Notes: generated by a model not told the origin, from the sequence alone. A stretch of 64,000 nucleotides of DNA from Perognathus longimembris pacificus (GCF_023159225.1 NC_063172.1:35964832-36028831); one strand, 5' to 3'. Shown: positions 37,249 through 48,836, numbered from the stretch's first letter. Numbers and translations are program-made.

Positions 37249-37485
37249 ACCTGGTGTCAGTGACTTATAACTATAATCCTAGCTACTCAGGAGGCTGAGA
37301 TCTGAGGATCACAGTTTGTAAAGCTAGCTTGGGCAAACAAATTTCCTTGACTCTTATCTTGAATTAACCACCAAAGAGCCCAAAGTGGAGCTGTGGCTCC
37401 AGGAGTAAAGCACTAGTCTTGAGCAAATATGCCAAACAAATTGGGAAGCTCTGAGTTCAAGCTCAAGTATCAGCACTAAAAAAGA
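37249..37485 (+). mobile_element. composite B1-ID SINE
   Basis: taatcctagctactcaggag and gctgagatctgaggatcaca, then ttgaattaaccaccaaagag, then aagtggagctgtggctccag and gagttcaagctcaagtatca with an A-rich tail. Confidence 0.85.
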
Positions 37486-37884
37486 AAAAAAAATAAATGA
37501 AATGATATCCATTGAAAGAGAGATGTGGTATTGGTGGGCAGAGCTGCATCTCATTTAATTTGGAATGTCCCTTGTTTTGGAGGATGTTGGCAAAAATTAG
37601 TTTTTCTTCCTCTGCACAGTGGTAGAGTTGATTAATAACTCAAAAGAAAGTTTATATGGTCCAGAGACTGGCATTTCAAATGAGAGCTTATTCTCTGTTC
37701 TCTGTAACCTGGGAAAAGATAGTGCACTAGTAGGAAAAGAAAAAAACATTGTCATCTTCCTGGTTATTCTGCATTGGTGCACAATGAATCCAGTTCTGTT
37801 TCTCTCCTGTGGCTGACTGGTGTGCCCCATGCACACATTAGTGTTAGAGTGCCAGGGCACCTGAGTATCAGACTAGGGTTTTTT

Positions 37885-38080
37885 GTTTTTTTGTTTTTTT
37901 TTGCCAGTCCTGTGGCTTGGACTCAGTGCCTGAGCACTGTCCCTGGCTTCTTTTTGCTCTGCCACTTGAGCCACAGCGCCACTTCTGGCCGTGTTCTGTA
38001 TATGTGGTGCTGGGGAATTGAACCCAGGGCCTCATGTATATGAGGCAGGCACTCTTGCTATTAGGCCATATCCCCAGCCC
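37885..38080 (-). mobile_element. dimeric ID-like SINE
   Basis: Complete in reverse, with a T-rich tail (37879-37902), cttgagccacagcgccactt, ggggaattgaacccagggcc and a ccccagcccc end. A small deletion removes the caaggctagca part of the right unit. Confidence 0.93.
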
Positions 38081-38099
38081 CGATAAACTGATTCTTAAT

Positions 38100-40900
38100 G
38101 TCATGTTTTAGAAAGAAAATCAAATATACTTGATATAGAAAGAAGCAGTCCCTGTAGTCATTTATAGACTCAGACTTGGCTCTTTATGTATTCGACATGG
38201 AGCCCTGGCATAAACTAAGACTTCAAATTTATGTTGCACATATATTTTCAGTTTTCTGGACTATGAACTCTCATAATCACAACAATCTTGGAAAGCAAAG
38301 CTCATTATCATTGGTGACTTAAAGATAAGAAAAATGAAGCAAAGACAAATAGTTGTAACTTGTGTAATTGTTGAACATGTAATTCTAGTTTCTAATCAGA
38401 AGGTCCAGGTCTAGTATGTCATTAACAGTGTCCTCAACTGTAGTTTAAATCACTTTTTTGAAGACTGATAATTCCAGTGATTCTGGGACACAAATAGGGG
38501 AAATTATTTTTCCTCAAATTTGGAGATTAATCCGAGAAGTGCCCAAGTGGTTTAATTTCTGTTCCAGTTTGGAATGAAAAATGTCAATTCCCTATTTATT
38601 ATGGTCTCAATAGAATTTCAAGAGCAATCTTTCTTATCAATGCTATTGGAACATGCTGAATATAATCAAACAAAATGATGTATTTGTATTTCACATTTTA
38701 TTTTGTTAAAAGCAACATGATCCAGGAATGAATAATTCAAAAATTCCTAAATAACAAATCCTTTTTCATGTCACATATTTCACTAGAGTGTTAGATTTTT
38801 CACAAAATAACTCAAAACTGTGTAAACAACATCTTTTCTATCTAAGACCAATTCCAATTCTAGTTTGGTTTTTCTTTTAACAACAAATATGCCAACACTT
38901 CTCCTGTGGAATCAGTTTTGCATTTTTAAATTCCTCAAATAGACATCAAAACTCAAGGGTACCCTATTCATAGATGACAAGTTCCTAAAGGAAAGCCACC
39001 ACCTGAGGCTGTGTGTTTACAGAATGTAGGAACAATTGCACACATGTAACAAATGATATTTTATTTTAATTTCTGCTTTTTTAAAATGAATTTGAGCACC
39101 TGAGCCAAGAGTGGCCTGTGTCTGGGAGACTGACTTCGTATGTCTCCATCCATTCATCACCACATTGTTGCCAAGATTTTCATTACAGTAAAAAGGCATT
39201 AGAGTACAGATTGGGTCAGAATGAGCAGACACACCCCACTTGCCCTCAGATGTAACTTCTTGGTGTCATGTTCAGATAATAACAGGTATGATTTTAAGGA
39301 CCTCCTCAGACTTTCTCCTGGATAGGAGGATTTCCTTCTCAGGTATGTTGGTGGGCTTGACTCTCCCTCCCCCATAGTTGTTCCACAAGGGCTTTATGGT
39401 TCTGAATAACAGAAATAGAAGGAACATCAGCCTGTTAACACCATTAGCACCAATGCCACCACCTAATTTACTCAAGCCAAGCAGAGATAAATGCTCAAGA
39501 ATGCAAGAGAATAAATGAGTGAGACCCAGACATTTCTGTTTTGGTAGGAGGAAAATGGCTGGCCCTAAAAACCTAGATCCCCCTGCTTGGAGCTGCGTGG
39601 CCAGGAGAGGAGGAGGCTTCTAGGACACACCCAGTTGCTCTCAAGTGCCTTACTTGACTTTTAATTATTTATAGGGGCTTCTCCACCAAATAAAATATTT
39701 CTAGCTAATCTATTCAAAATCAGATCTGGGAAAGCCCCTTGCCCTTCCTCCCATTCTCATTATCTTCACTATATCTGTCTCACACTTATGGTACTAGTAA
39801 CTTCATTTCCTCAGGTTTTCATATAATACATGTTTGTGGCCTTTGACCCATCCCTGACTTACTTCAATTTTAATAAGAAATGATAACTCTGAGACAAATT
39901 AAGAGGAAGAAGACACTGTTCTCCCATGTCTGCCCATTCTCTTTCATGCTAAACAAGCACCAGCTAGAATTGCCTCTCCCAGAACCAGACACCTGAGGGC
40001 ACAGCCTTTATGTGACATCTGGTGAACTGGGAGGATGGGGGAGGGAGAGCAGGCAGGCGCCTGGGGGACCAGGGAAACCTAGAATCCTAAAAGCAGAGAA
40101 TGAACTGGATGCCAGAGTGGGGGAAAAAATACGAAGAACCGAAACAGCAGGATTTAAAAAAGTGAAGCAAAAAGATCAAGCAACGAACCTCATTTAAAAC
40201 TGCTGTAAAGCTAGAAGCCTCAGCCTGAGGGCAGAAAAATAGCATAGCAAGGAAAAGGAAGGATAAGGATGGTATCAGAAAACGGGAGGAAAGCAGACAA
40301 TTTCAAAGCAAGGGAGGGGGCCCAAGGGAAAACAGTCAACGCTTCGAACTGAGGACGAGTTGAAAAGGAGAATAACAGGGAGGAGAGGAAAAAAACAGAA
40401 AGGCAAAAGAGGAAGTCAGAGAAGAATGATCATACAAGCTACTTGTGCAGCGCTGGAAAAGGAAAAATAAATGTGCTCAAAGTAATTGTTTTGGGAGAGA
40501 ACCAAGGGAGGATCGGGGGTCCCAATCGCTTCGCGCATGCTTTACAGCTTGAGACAGGGTTGCCTACCAACCAGGTGGCACAATAGGGATGACTGGGACA
40601 CCACACCTTACACTTGTTTGCACATCAGTGGCGACTAATATTTACTATTGCAGCCTCTATAGAAACCAGGCTGTTGGGAAGTTTTACTTTTGGGATTTCC
40701 TTGAGGATTTTTAAACCCAGACTTCAGGATTGCTGGTATGGGACAGCCCTTCTTACAAGTCGAGCTGTAGTGGTCATTTCCTACGAGCTTGCCTTGGCAA
40801 TAATGGTCAGGAGGAAAGGGTTAGGAGATGGCTCTCTTCGGGGCAAAACTGATCAGCACCAGAGCCGGGCCTCCCCCTTCCTCCTGTGAAGCTGGGAAAG
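38100..40900. other. intron 1 sequence near exon 1, nothing recognised
   Basis: No repeat family recognised. The part from 40000 to 40500 is A/G-rich. A palindromic gcgcatgc core (40533-40540) resembles part of an NRF1 site, but the flanks do not match the full consensus. Confidence 0.4.
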
Positions 40901-40931
40901 AGCCCAGCTAATTCCTTCCATCTGTACTTAC

Positions 40932-41030
40932 GTCGAGGAAGATCGACATGCCCTTGGACAGCCGCAGAGCTGAGCTGAGCTCTTCCGAGGAATTGTTGGA
41001 GGATGGCGACGTTTCCCGGGAGTCCTCCAT
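40932..41030 (-). CDS. NECAB1: NECAB1 exon 1, coding part (codons 1-33)
   Basis: The minus strand reads from an ATG at 41030 for 33 codons, starting MEDSRETSPSSNNSSEE and ending GMSIFLD, then meets a consensus donor (GAC|gtaagt) at 40931. I recognise this Ser-rich acidic N-terminus followed by SKGMSIFLD as NECAB1, a neuronal cytoplasmic EF-hand protein with a C-terminal ABM (monooxygenase-like) domain. The start has a strong Kozak context (A at -3, G at +4), and I see no other ATG between the predicted transcription start near 41243 and this one. The exon ends in phase 0 and joins exon 2 without disturbing the frame. The Ser/Asn/Glu-rich segment (residues 4-20) looks disordered. Long ORFs overlapping this region in other minus-strand frames are shadows caused by high GC and a CA repeat. 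Confidence 0.95.
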
Positions 41031-41243
41031 CCTCACGAGTCCTGACGCCCACCGGCGGGATTCGCTGAGCAGAGAGAATGGGGCTTGGACCAGGGCGCTG
41101 CCGCAAATGCTGCTGCTTCCTGGCGCTGCGCTGCTGGGCTGAGGATGCGAGTGGGTGTTCGCTCCCGGTGCGCCTCCCTCCGCTCTGTCTCCTCCTCCGC
41201 TCTGGCCTCCCGGCTCCCTGACGCTCTCCCTCTCGCCAACCCC
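41031..41243 (-). other. NECAB1: NECAB1 5' untranslated region (predicted)
   Basis: GC-rich stretch between the NECAB1 start codon and the position about 25-30 bp downstream of the TATA box. No ATG occurs on the minus strand here, so there should be no upstream reading frame. The 5' boundary is inferred from the TATA position and not from transcript data. Confidence 0.6.
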
Positions 41244-41267
41244 TTCTCCACTTTCCTGGGCTGCAGG

Positions 41268-41275
41268 CTTTTATA
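41268..41275 (-). promoter_or_regulatory. TATA box of NECAB1
   Basis: The minus strand reads TATAAAAG about 240 bp upstream of the start codon, at the edge of the CpG-rich region. Position and exact consensus fit a core promoter element, predicting initiation near 41240-41245. No transcript evidence is available here. Confidence 0.65.
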
Positions 41276-41379
41276 GCAGACTGTCTCCCAAGGCGCACCA
41301 TTAGCCACAAGCCAGAGATAACCTGGCTCAGCCGGCCCCTGGTCAGCCCTACAAGTGGGGGGTGCGGGGTGGAGGGAAG

Positions 41380-41386
41380 AGATTGG
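41380..41386 (-). promoter_or_regulatory. CCAAT box upstream of NECAB1 TATA
   Basis: The plus strand attgg at this point reads CCAAT on the minus strand, about 110 bp upstream of the TATA box. This is within the usual range for an NF-Y site but rests on a five-base match, so chance is possible. Confidence 0.35.
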
Positions 41387-41450
41387 TCCAAGCAGATGGA
41401 GGGTGACTGGAAAAAGAAAGGGCTTAGTCCTGAGCAGCCAAAGGGCAAAG

Positions 41451-41458
<8 letters not shown>

Positions 41459-41521
<63 letters not shown>
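41459..41521. repeat. (CA)n microsatellite upstream of the NECAB1 promoter
   Basis: About 31 uninterrupted CA repeats on the plus strand, starting about 185 bp upstream of the TATA box. Long alternating purine-pyrimidine tracts can form Z-DNA and vary in length between individuals. Open frames translating to poly-(CV) or poly-(TH) here are repeat artefacts. Confidence 0.95.
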
Positions 41522-41525
<4 letters not shown>

Positions 41526-41750
41526 CCCCTGTGTTCGGACCGATTTGAAGTTTTGCTTACTTTGTTTTTGGTCCAATCAGAGCTGTCTATCCCCCACCCC
41601 CCTACTCCTGCTCACCAGACTGGCGAGTCCTGCATAGAACCATAGATGGGGTGGCTATTTAGTGTAGGGATTAAAGTATTCTGATTAGAATCTGCCAGAT
41701 CTGAATTCTAAATTCGCCTTCATAATTTTGTCTTGCAATTGGAATATTAA

Positions 41751-41756
<6 letters not shown>

Positions 41757-41787
<31 letters not shown>
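41757..41787. repeat. (GT)n microsatellite
   Basis: About 15 GT repeats followed by a triple acagtgt motif, at the tail of the minus-strand SINE on its right. Confidence 0.95.
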
Positions 41788-41788
<1 letters not shown>

Positions 41789-41802
41789 AGTGTACAGTGT
41801 AC

Positions 41803-42031
41803 ACTAGTATTGAGGTTTGAATTTCAGGGCCTTTTGCTCTTGCTTGGCTTTTCTACTCAAGGCTCTACCACTCAAGTCACATCTCCACTTCAGGCTTCCC
41901 CCTCCCTTTTTTTTTGATTAATTGGTGATAGTCTCTCAGACTCTTCTGTCTGAACTGGTTTCAAACTGATCTTCAAATCTCAGCATCCAAAGTAGCTAGA
42001 ATTACAGATGTGCATCACTGAAGCCTGGCTT
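41803..42031 (-). mobile_element. composite B1-ID SINE
   Basis: In reverse: attgaggtttgaatttcagg, ctctaccactcaagtcacat, ttgattaattggtgatagtc, cttcaaatctcagcatccaa, acagatgtgcatcactgaag. Confidence 0.8.
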
Positions 42032-42049
42032 AAATGACTAAGCCTTTAA

Positions 42050-42540
42050 ACTTCAGGCTTCCTCCTCAGTGAAAGTATCACAATACTTATCACAAAGTTC
42101 TAAGGCTTATAGATAGGATAATGCTATCTGATCTAAGTAAAGTGAGAGTGAGTACTTTCATGATTAACAGTGATTACCTTCCTGAAATTTGCAGCCTAAT
42201 GTTTCCCTGCCCTTCAACCAACTCTTGGCCTTGCTCTGCAGTTCCCTGTTTACACAGAGTGATTGTTCTCAACACTGGCTGAATATTGGAATCGCCATGG
42301 CTGTGTATGGAATTGAAAATATAGTTACAACTTTTTCTCTTTCTTCCTTTAGAAAGGTGGCCTCTCCCTTCCTATGATTCTCCATTGAAGTTGAAGGATT
42401 TTTGCCCTTTGAGGTTAGGTGCATAGAAAGGAGTCATAATTCCACCTTTGTCCCTAGAATATGTTCTGTGAGTTATGAGCTTCTACACAGGAATTCCTAC
42501 CATCTTGAATCAGCTTGCTATGAGGAAGCTCAAGGAATTT

Positions 42541-42578
<38 letters not shown>

Positions 42579-44670
42579 GCACCTTGGTGACAGATGAAAG
42601 GTTCTAGCTGTGCAGAAGAACCTCTGTGTTTTCTCAGTCTAAGTAGCAGAAATGTCAACAAAGAAGTTCCTGCTGATTTTAGCACTTCGTTCTTTGAGAC
42701 ATCTATAGTTATTTTGAATTGTCCCAACAAAGATCACAGACACATAGACATCCAAATGAATCTCAAAATTATTATTGCTCTATCCTGTCAAAAATTTTGA
42801 CCCACAGAAGCATTTTAAAATGTTCACTGTTTTACCTAAATAAATACTGTGGTTTGACTTGGAACAACAGATAACAAAAACACAGAGCTAAAAATGTCCA
42901 CAAAACTAACAACAAATTTATGGCTAAAACTCATTACACCAGAGTCATATTCAACAAAGATGTGGTGGTTACTGGAAGGGATAGGGGGGATTAGAGCTTC
43001 CCAGGTGATTCTAATATACAGCCAGAAATAAAAAACTGCTAAACGACTATAATATACAGCGGTGAAGAGCAGAATAAAATATCAAAAAGTAGACAAATGC
43101 TATGGGATGAAGACTTGTGAAGTGTGTAGATAAGAACCTGACTTAATTAGGTAGAGAGTGAGACAAAAATTTAGACTTAATCAGGAAGGATATTGGATGT
43201 TAATCTGTCTCCTTTGTGTGTTTTTACCTTATTGACTGTACATTTCCTTATCGGAACAGCTAGAATAGACCTTTCATTTTGACATCTGCTCATCAAATAA
43301 ATGTTTTTAAATCATCAAAAATAACAGACCAGTCAACCCATCAAATGAATACTAATCATTGAGAAGGGGGGTGCTGAGTTTGAATGTGTAGTTACTAGGT
43401 AAGCAAATATTATTTGTTCCTATTGTCAGAGGAATTGGACACATTTTTTGGCAACAAGTGCAGCTAAAATCTCACACCTTTAACCTGGATCTGTACCCCC
43501 AATCCTCAAAGTCAGCCCTGTAAGTGGTAATATTTTCATGTCAGTTTCATGGTAACAAGAACAGGTGATGAGCAAGAAGTCTTTCTCTTATTATACATGA
43601 GGAAGAGAATAATCAGTATGCATCATTCAAAGGCAGGGAGCTATTTGCAAGACTTCAGTAAAAACATTCTTTTTCTCTCTGATGACAATACATCACATTT
43701 GCTAGACCCATTTGGACATTTCCTGGACCTTTGCCTATTTCCTCTCATGATCTATCAAAAAAGAGATGTAAATTATTAAAGGATACACTGGTCATTGCTT
43801 ATTTTTCTGCATGAACTCCATGGTGTACTTAGCTGATTCCCTTTATGATGGAAATGTAATGTTCACGGAAGGAGGGCTTCTGAGAAAAGGATGACAGCTA
43901 CATTCTCATTCACGGCCAAATTCAATAGGCACCACAAAGTGGCAAGCAAACATATTTTTAGTTTTCTTTTTCTCTAGACAGCATGAATTTTTGAAAACTG
44001 TTTTCACACATCATTTTCCTGAAACACAGATGCTGTACTGCTGTGTGTAGTATCCGTTATAAACAGGAAACAGTAGACATGAGGGAGGAAATGCATCTTC
44101 TCACCAAATTATTTGTAGGAAAGATCTGGAAAAAGGAGGGGGGGTGGATAAGAGAAGGAAAGAAACAAGGAAATGTAATTCAGGATTGCAGCTCTCAGGA
44201 TTCCCATGGTATGACTTTGACACAAAGTTATTTCTAGCATTTCAAAGATGATGAGCATGTGGAGCTGTATTGTATTTCAATCCATCTCTGCCTTCTGGAG
44301 GAACTACTATCTACACCATTTCCAACAGCCAGGAATCTATCTTATATACTTGAAGTCTAAAAAGGGCTACCACTGTGAGTAAAGATTTGGGAGTCTTTCA
44401 GTTAGGTTAATGGACATCACTGTTGCTTTGGCAACCTAGGATCCAAACCAATTCTCTGGAGAATTGTTATAAATTGAGTATGTGTACTGACTAAAGACAA
44501 GGACCACCTCTTCCTGGGGAATGAAGATGGTTTCCTCCCCACTCCCCAACAGCTTCCACTGTTTCATTTTTTAATGACAATGAACACATAGAGGAGTATA
44601 TGGAGTAGCCACATGCAATGTACTAAGCAACTTGATAGAGGAATTCTGTGATGTTAGCAGTCTTGACCTT
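42050..44670. other. unassigned sequence with one microsatellite
   Basis: A (GT)n tract lies at 42543-42577. Otherwise no repeat family or gene recognised. The small ORFs at 43549-43779 and 44043-44237 show no known motif and no splice context. Confidence 0.45.
42543..42577. repeat. (GT)n microsatellite
   Basis: About 17 GT repeats. Confidence 0.95.
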
Positions 44671-44684
44671 CAAATGTGTCATCC

Positions 44685-44874
44685 AGGGCTGGGAATATGA
44701 CTTAGTGGTAAAATGTTTGCCTAGCATGCATGAAGCCCTGGGTTCAATTCTTCAGTGCCACATAAACCAAAAAAACTGGAAGTAGTGCTGTGGCTCAAGT
44801 GGTAGAGTGCTAGCTAGCCTTGAGCAAAAGAAGCTCAGGGACCTGAATTGAAGCCCCAGGACAGGCAAAAAAAA
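44685..44874 (+). mobile_element. dimeric ID-like SINE, older subtype
   Basis: Left unit keeps the canonical ID wording gcctagcatgcatgaagccc, where most other copies here read gcctcgtatacatgagg. The right unit has a short ctag duplication (gtgctagctagccttgag). Flanks aaatgtgtcatcc (44672-44684) and aaatgtgttctcc (44875-44887). Confidence 0.93.
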
Positions 44875-44889
44875 AAATGTGTTCTCCAA

Positions 44890-46235
44890 ATAATCCTTAC
44901 TGTGTGTGCCTGAGAAACCTAGTGTCCTTCAGAAGTTTATTTTGCTTTCCTTGTATCAGTTGTTTTGATAACGGTTTTACTAATGTATATGACTTATAGA
45001 AAATAATGAGTTTCACACTGACATTTTCATGCATGTATATAATGCGCTATGGCCATAATTCGCAGTGTCAATTGGCTTTTGATGCTTGAGCTATGGCTGA
45101 TCCATTTCTTTTGCTAACATGGCCGTATGTTAAGTCATGGGCTAAAAATTGGTTAAAATTTTAATTTTCTTCTGATGTTTGCTGGGTGCTGGCTCTATTC
45201 CAGGCAACTGACAAGCTTAGCTTGCCTAGCTTGGGAGTTGTGCTTTGGGTAGCAGAACACATGCAACCTAAGGAGACACCATTTGAGTATGTCATCCTAA
45301 TGCAGTACAACAAGAGCAGCACCAGGATTCAGCAGTGAGGGCTGTGGGAGGACAGTTCCCTCCACTAGTATATGTTCTGTGAAACCATTATGGAGCCCTA
45401 GATGGCACAATATGGGCACAGAACACACAAATTGCCTGGTCCAAAGTCATTAACTACAATAGCTGTTTTTCTGTGAGCTATTTTTTTCCCAGTAGAAAAA
45501 TAGTTTCTCTGATGCTCCTGTGTGAGTAAAATAAAATGCTCATCTGCTCAGTCATTTAACTTAGAGTTCTTCCATCTCAAAAAAGCAAAAGAATCCTCAG
45601 CTCCCAAGGTCCTCCATGAACTCCATTTATTGGGATATGAGTGTCTCCTATCCTTATTTTTCTCATGGGCAAGCTTGCTCATTTGTAAAGAACAATCATG
45701 AGGTATTTTGTGCAAAAATGTTTAGCAAACACAAGGCATAGAGTAAATGCTTAAGAAAGTTAGCCATCGGTCACCATACCATCACCACTATCTTGCAACT
45801 ATATTGTAAAATTAAAAACAAAACAAAACAAACAAGAGAAACTTTATATAATGTGCGCAGTATAATGTCTATAGGTAAGGAGTGATGATGTCCATTATTA
45901 ATTTTGTAGTCTGTGGACCTGTACAATATTGAATTGTTTCTTCTTGGATTGCTTATGTTGACTTTCTGATCATGTTTCTCCTCTTCTTCATGGATCCTTT
46001 TCATTTCCCTAGCCTTCTATACACTATGTTTTCCAAATTGTGATCTTGGTTCACCTTTCCTTTCTTGTCTCTCTTTCTTGCTTTGTTTTTATTTATTTTT
46101 TCTTCTGTATGCCAACACTATGCAATCTCAGGATTCTCACATATCTGTAGGCACATGATGGTGTAGGCCTAACTAATGCTTTCCTCCTTTTGGACATTTC
46201 TTAGACATTTTGAATTGAGCATGTCTAAAAATAAG
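44890..46235. other. unassigned sequence
   Basis: Nothing recognised apart from short simple-sequence runs. Confidence 0.4.
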
Positions 46236-46239
46236 CTCA

Positions 46240-46720
46240 TCTTTTTCTTCTAGTTAGCCTATATTCCATATTTTGCCAAAGAATGTTACACTCACCAATC
46301 CTTCCATTGAGAAGTCCAGGACTAGTCTTATCCTCCTTCTTCACTTCTGTTGTTATTCCCTTACCCAACTTTCACCATATCTGATCAGTTGCAATGGTTA
46401 TCCTTAGAATACACCCTCTCCTCCCTATCTTCACTGCCATCATATGACACCAAAGTCTGGCTGTTGCTCACCAGGAGCAGTGCTGCAACTGCCTACCTGG
46501 CTTCCTTATTGCCTGTCTGGTCTCCTAATCGTTACCTCACACTTTTCACACTGAGGCTTTAAAAAATGCACATCTCAGTGCAACACACACCTGCTTACAA
46601 TCCCTCAGAAGCCCACTAAAGTTTGCAAAATATAATTGCCCTTGCTGTGTCCTCCCTTGCTTCTCCTCTTGTCCCTACCCCAGCCTCAATATTCTGGCCA
46701 TACAGAATTGCTGAAATGGG
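46240..46720 (+). mobile_element. L2-like LINE relic
   Basis: Pyrimidine-rich wording typical of the L2 3' region in this direction (atcttcactgccatcatatg, ctgcaactgcctacctggct, ctgcttacaatccctcagaa). Very old. Family call is from memory of the pattern. Confidence 0.45.
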
Positions 46721-46724
46721 ATAG

Positions 46725-46960
46725 AATAGTTAAGCAGACAATGATGACATCCAAAAGAGCTGGGCTCAAATCCCAGCCTAGCTTCTTAATATCTGTGGAT
46801 AATACTAAGACATGTCATTTAGCTTCTGTTTTTTTCTCAGTTTTCAAATAAAAATAGGAATAGTACCTACTTCATAGGGTTTACATGAGGATTCAGTTAA
46901 ATAATGCATGCAAGACATTTAGCATGGTAACTTGAATAAAAATAATGCTCCAAAATTGTA
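46725..46960 (+). mobile_element. MIR element
   Basis: MIR order is clear: gagctgggctcaaatcccag, then atttagcttctgtttttttc, then taggaatagtacctacttca, tagggtttacatgaggattc, agttaaataatgcatgcaag. It separates two L2-like pieces and may have inserted in the older LINE. Confidence 0.75.
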
Positions 46961-46974
46961 CTACTTATCATTAT

Positions 46975-47390
46975 GTGCAGATCCCTAAATATGAGTTGCT
47001 CAGCCATGTTCCTGGGCTGTTGGCCTTTGTATTATCTGGCTAGAATGCATGTCTTTCTTAATCAGTCTGCCCATCATTTAGTTGAGTGGTAAGAACTTGG
47101 CTCAGGCATTATTTCCTCTCCAGAGAAACCTCTCTATTTTTTTGCCTCCCACCAATCTCCAGAACCTTGATTGGTCTCTCTCTCTCTCTCACCCCGTGTG
47201 TGTATGTATGTATGTGTTTCTATAGCACTCTCCACATTCTTCCTGACCCTTATCACATCTGAAAGAATCAGATTTTAGTATCCTCTCTGCCTGTATGAAC
47301 TCTGTCGTGCTAGTTTTCATCATCTTGTACCTGGAAAATTGCTAGACCTTTGATAGGTACTCAATACATATGGAATGAAAAAGTAAAAGG
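46975..47390 (+). mobile_element. L2-like LINE relic, 3' end
   Basis: Contains ggctcaggcattatttcctc, gagaaacctctctatt, tctgcctgtatgaactctgt and a final aggtactcaatacatatgga, the usual end of L2. A (CT)n/(GTAT)n stretch lies at 47177-47215. Confidence 0.5.
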
Positions 47391-47394
47391 ATTA

Positions 47395-48205
47395 AATAAA
47401 TATTATCCTGAATATAAACATTGGAGTAAAGGAATAAATGCATCAGCTGCTTCCTTGTGAATGGCTAATTCCATGAAGTAATGATGATGAAATGATACAG
47501 TGAAAACCACAGTCATAAACAAGACATTTAACCTGCCTGAGCATCAACTTTATCAGTTATAAAGATTATATGACATATCACTTCATAGGCTTTCTATGAA
47601 ATTAATAAGAATGGGCATAGATTTGGGTGGGAGCACAGAGCAGGGGCATCATTATATTTGTGCATTGTGAAATTCACTAATGGCAAAGAGGTGTAAAGAG
47701 AGGCAGATGCAGACTAACTGAAATGTTGGGAATATGTCTACTCCTTACCTTGGCCAATACTGCCACTGCCATAGCAAAGCCTTTCCACATGTGCCTGTCA
47801 TGGAGAGGCTGAATGGTCCCATTGCGCCTTGTACTTGCTCTTGCAGGTTGTTCCTCTATACATGAAAATGGGGCTTCTGTAACACAGCTGACATTTTAAA
47901 AGTGGAAATTACCTCTAACTGGTAATACAGAAGCAAAGACTGACCACTTAATAATTTCCATAAACTACAACCCTCAGAGCTTCTACTTTGTAGAAGTGCC
48001 AAGATTATTTAAAACAATTTTTCAAAAGTATTTTTTCTGTAAAAATATTAAGCATTGTACTAATTATACAATTGATTTTTTCCATTTCAGAAACCTCAAT
48101 GTAAGCCTCTTAAAATATTTTAAAATCATAATATGCCTTTAAGATAAGTAGATTCAAGCTCATGTATTATATAAAATATATCATTTTGTTTACATCTGAG
48201 AAGTG
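47395..48205. other. unassigned sequence with a weak MIR-like piece
   Basis: 47500-47610 (acaagacatttaacctgcct, gagcatcaactttatcagtt) resembles MIR in the plus direction. The rest is unassigned. Confidence 0.4.
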
Positions 48206-48228
48206 TCTTTAAAAATTTAATTTTCAAG

Positions 48229-48487
48229 TAAATTTAAAGGGAATACCAAATTTGAGAGACACAGGGTAAAAAAAGACAAACAACTTCAAAAGCAATACTT
48301 GCAAAACTGTTTGGTGTAAGTGAACTGAACATCTCGGGGGGGGGGGGGAAGGGAAAGGGGGAGGAGGGAGGGGGGTATGAGGGACAAGGTAACAAACAGT
48401 ACAAGCAATGTATCCATTGACTAACGTATGAAACTGTAACCTCTCTGTACATCAGTTTGATAATAAAAATTTGAAAAAAAAAAAAGA
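48229..48487 (+). mobile_element. 5'-truncated L1, 3' UTR only
   Basis: Begins aatttaaagggaataccaaa, has an 11-G run and G/A-rich tract at 48337-48376, and ends gataataaaaatttgaaaa. Flanked by the repeat aa(t)ttaattttcaa at 48214-48227 and 48493-48504. Confidence 0.88.
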
Positions 48488-48698
48488 AAAAAAATTAATT
48501 TTCAAAAGTGATTTACAGGCTGAATTATAATGGGGAAAATTTTCCTAGCTTAACTTCAGCACTGACTTCTTTCCATTTCCTTCCTTTTTTCCAAATATGT
48601 CTGCTAGGGAAAAATGGAAGGGGAAGGTTTTAGTTTAACGGCATTCCACTTTAAAAGTTAGTAATGCCAATCATCTCATAAAGGAAAATAATAAGAAG

Positions 48699-48805
48699 GG
48701 AGCCTGGTGTGGTGGCACATGCCTGCAATCCCAAACATTCAGGAGGTTGAAGTAAGAAAATCAGAAGCTTAGGCCTATATAACAAGTCCTGTCTCAAACT
48801 GAGGA
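48699..48805 (+). mobile_element. B1-like SINE, monomeric
   Basis: gcctggtgtggtggcacatg, cctgcaatcccaaacattca, gaggttgaagtaagaaaatc, acaagtcctgtctcaaactg: B1 motif order with little decay. Confidence 0.8.
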
Positions 48806-48836
48806 AGATGGATAAGGAATTAAGAAATTCTTCCTT

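Larger units (their letters stand above)
33676..40931 (-). other. NECAB1: NECAB1 intron 1 (7,256 bp)
   Basis: Bounded by gtaagt after exon 1 and tttcag before exon 2. It contains an old L1 3' end, a MaLR-type LTR, a composite SINE, one young dimeric SINE, and two long stretches (35050-36830 and 38100-40900) with no repeat I recognise. The part nearest exon 1 (40000-40560) is A/G-rich on the plus strand. Confidence 0.85.
40925..41260. promoter_or_regulatory. small CpG island over NECAB1 exon 1
   Basis: I count about 26 CpG dinucleotides between 40930 and 41250, in a window otherwise nearly free of CpG. The island covers the coding part of exon 1, the 5' UTR and the predicted start of transcription. 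Retained CpG implies it is unmethylated in the germ line. It is the only CpG-dense segment in the window, so I see one promoter of this class. Confidence 0.8.

Noticed and set aside
40851..40871. REST/NRSE silencer site near exon 1
   Set aside because: Only the left half (tcagcacca) matches. The right half does not fit the consensus.
40807..41521. Long minus-strand ORFs of 236 and 162 codons over the promoter
   Set aside because: They start inside the CA repeat, upstream of the TATA box, and cross exon 1 and its splice donor in frames other than NECAB1. GC-rich sequence with few stops explains their length.
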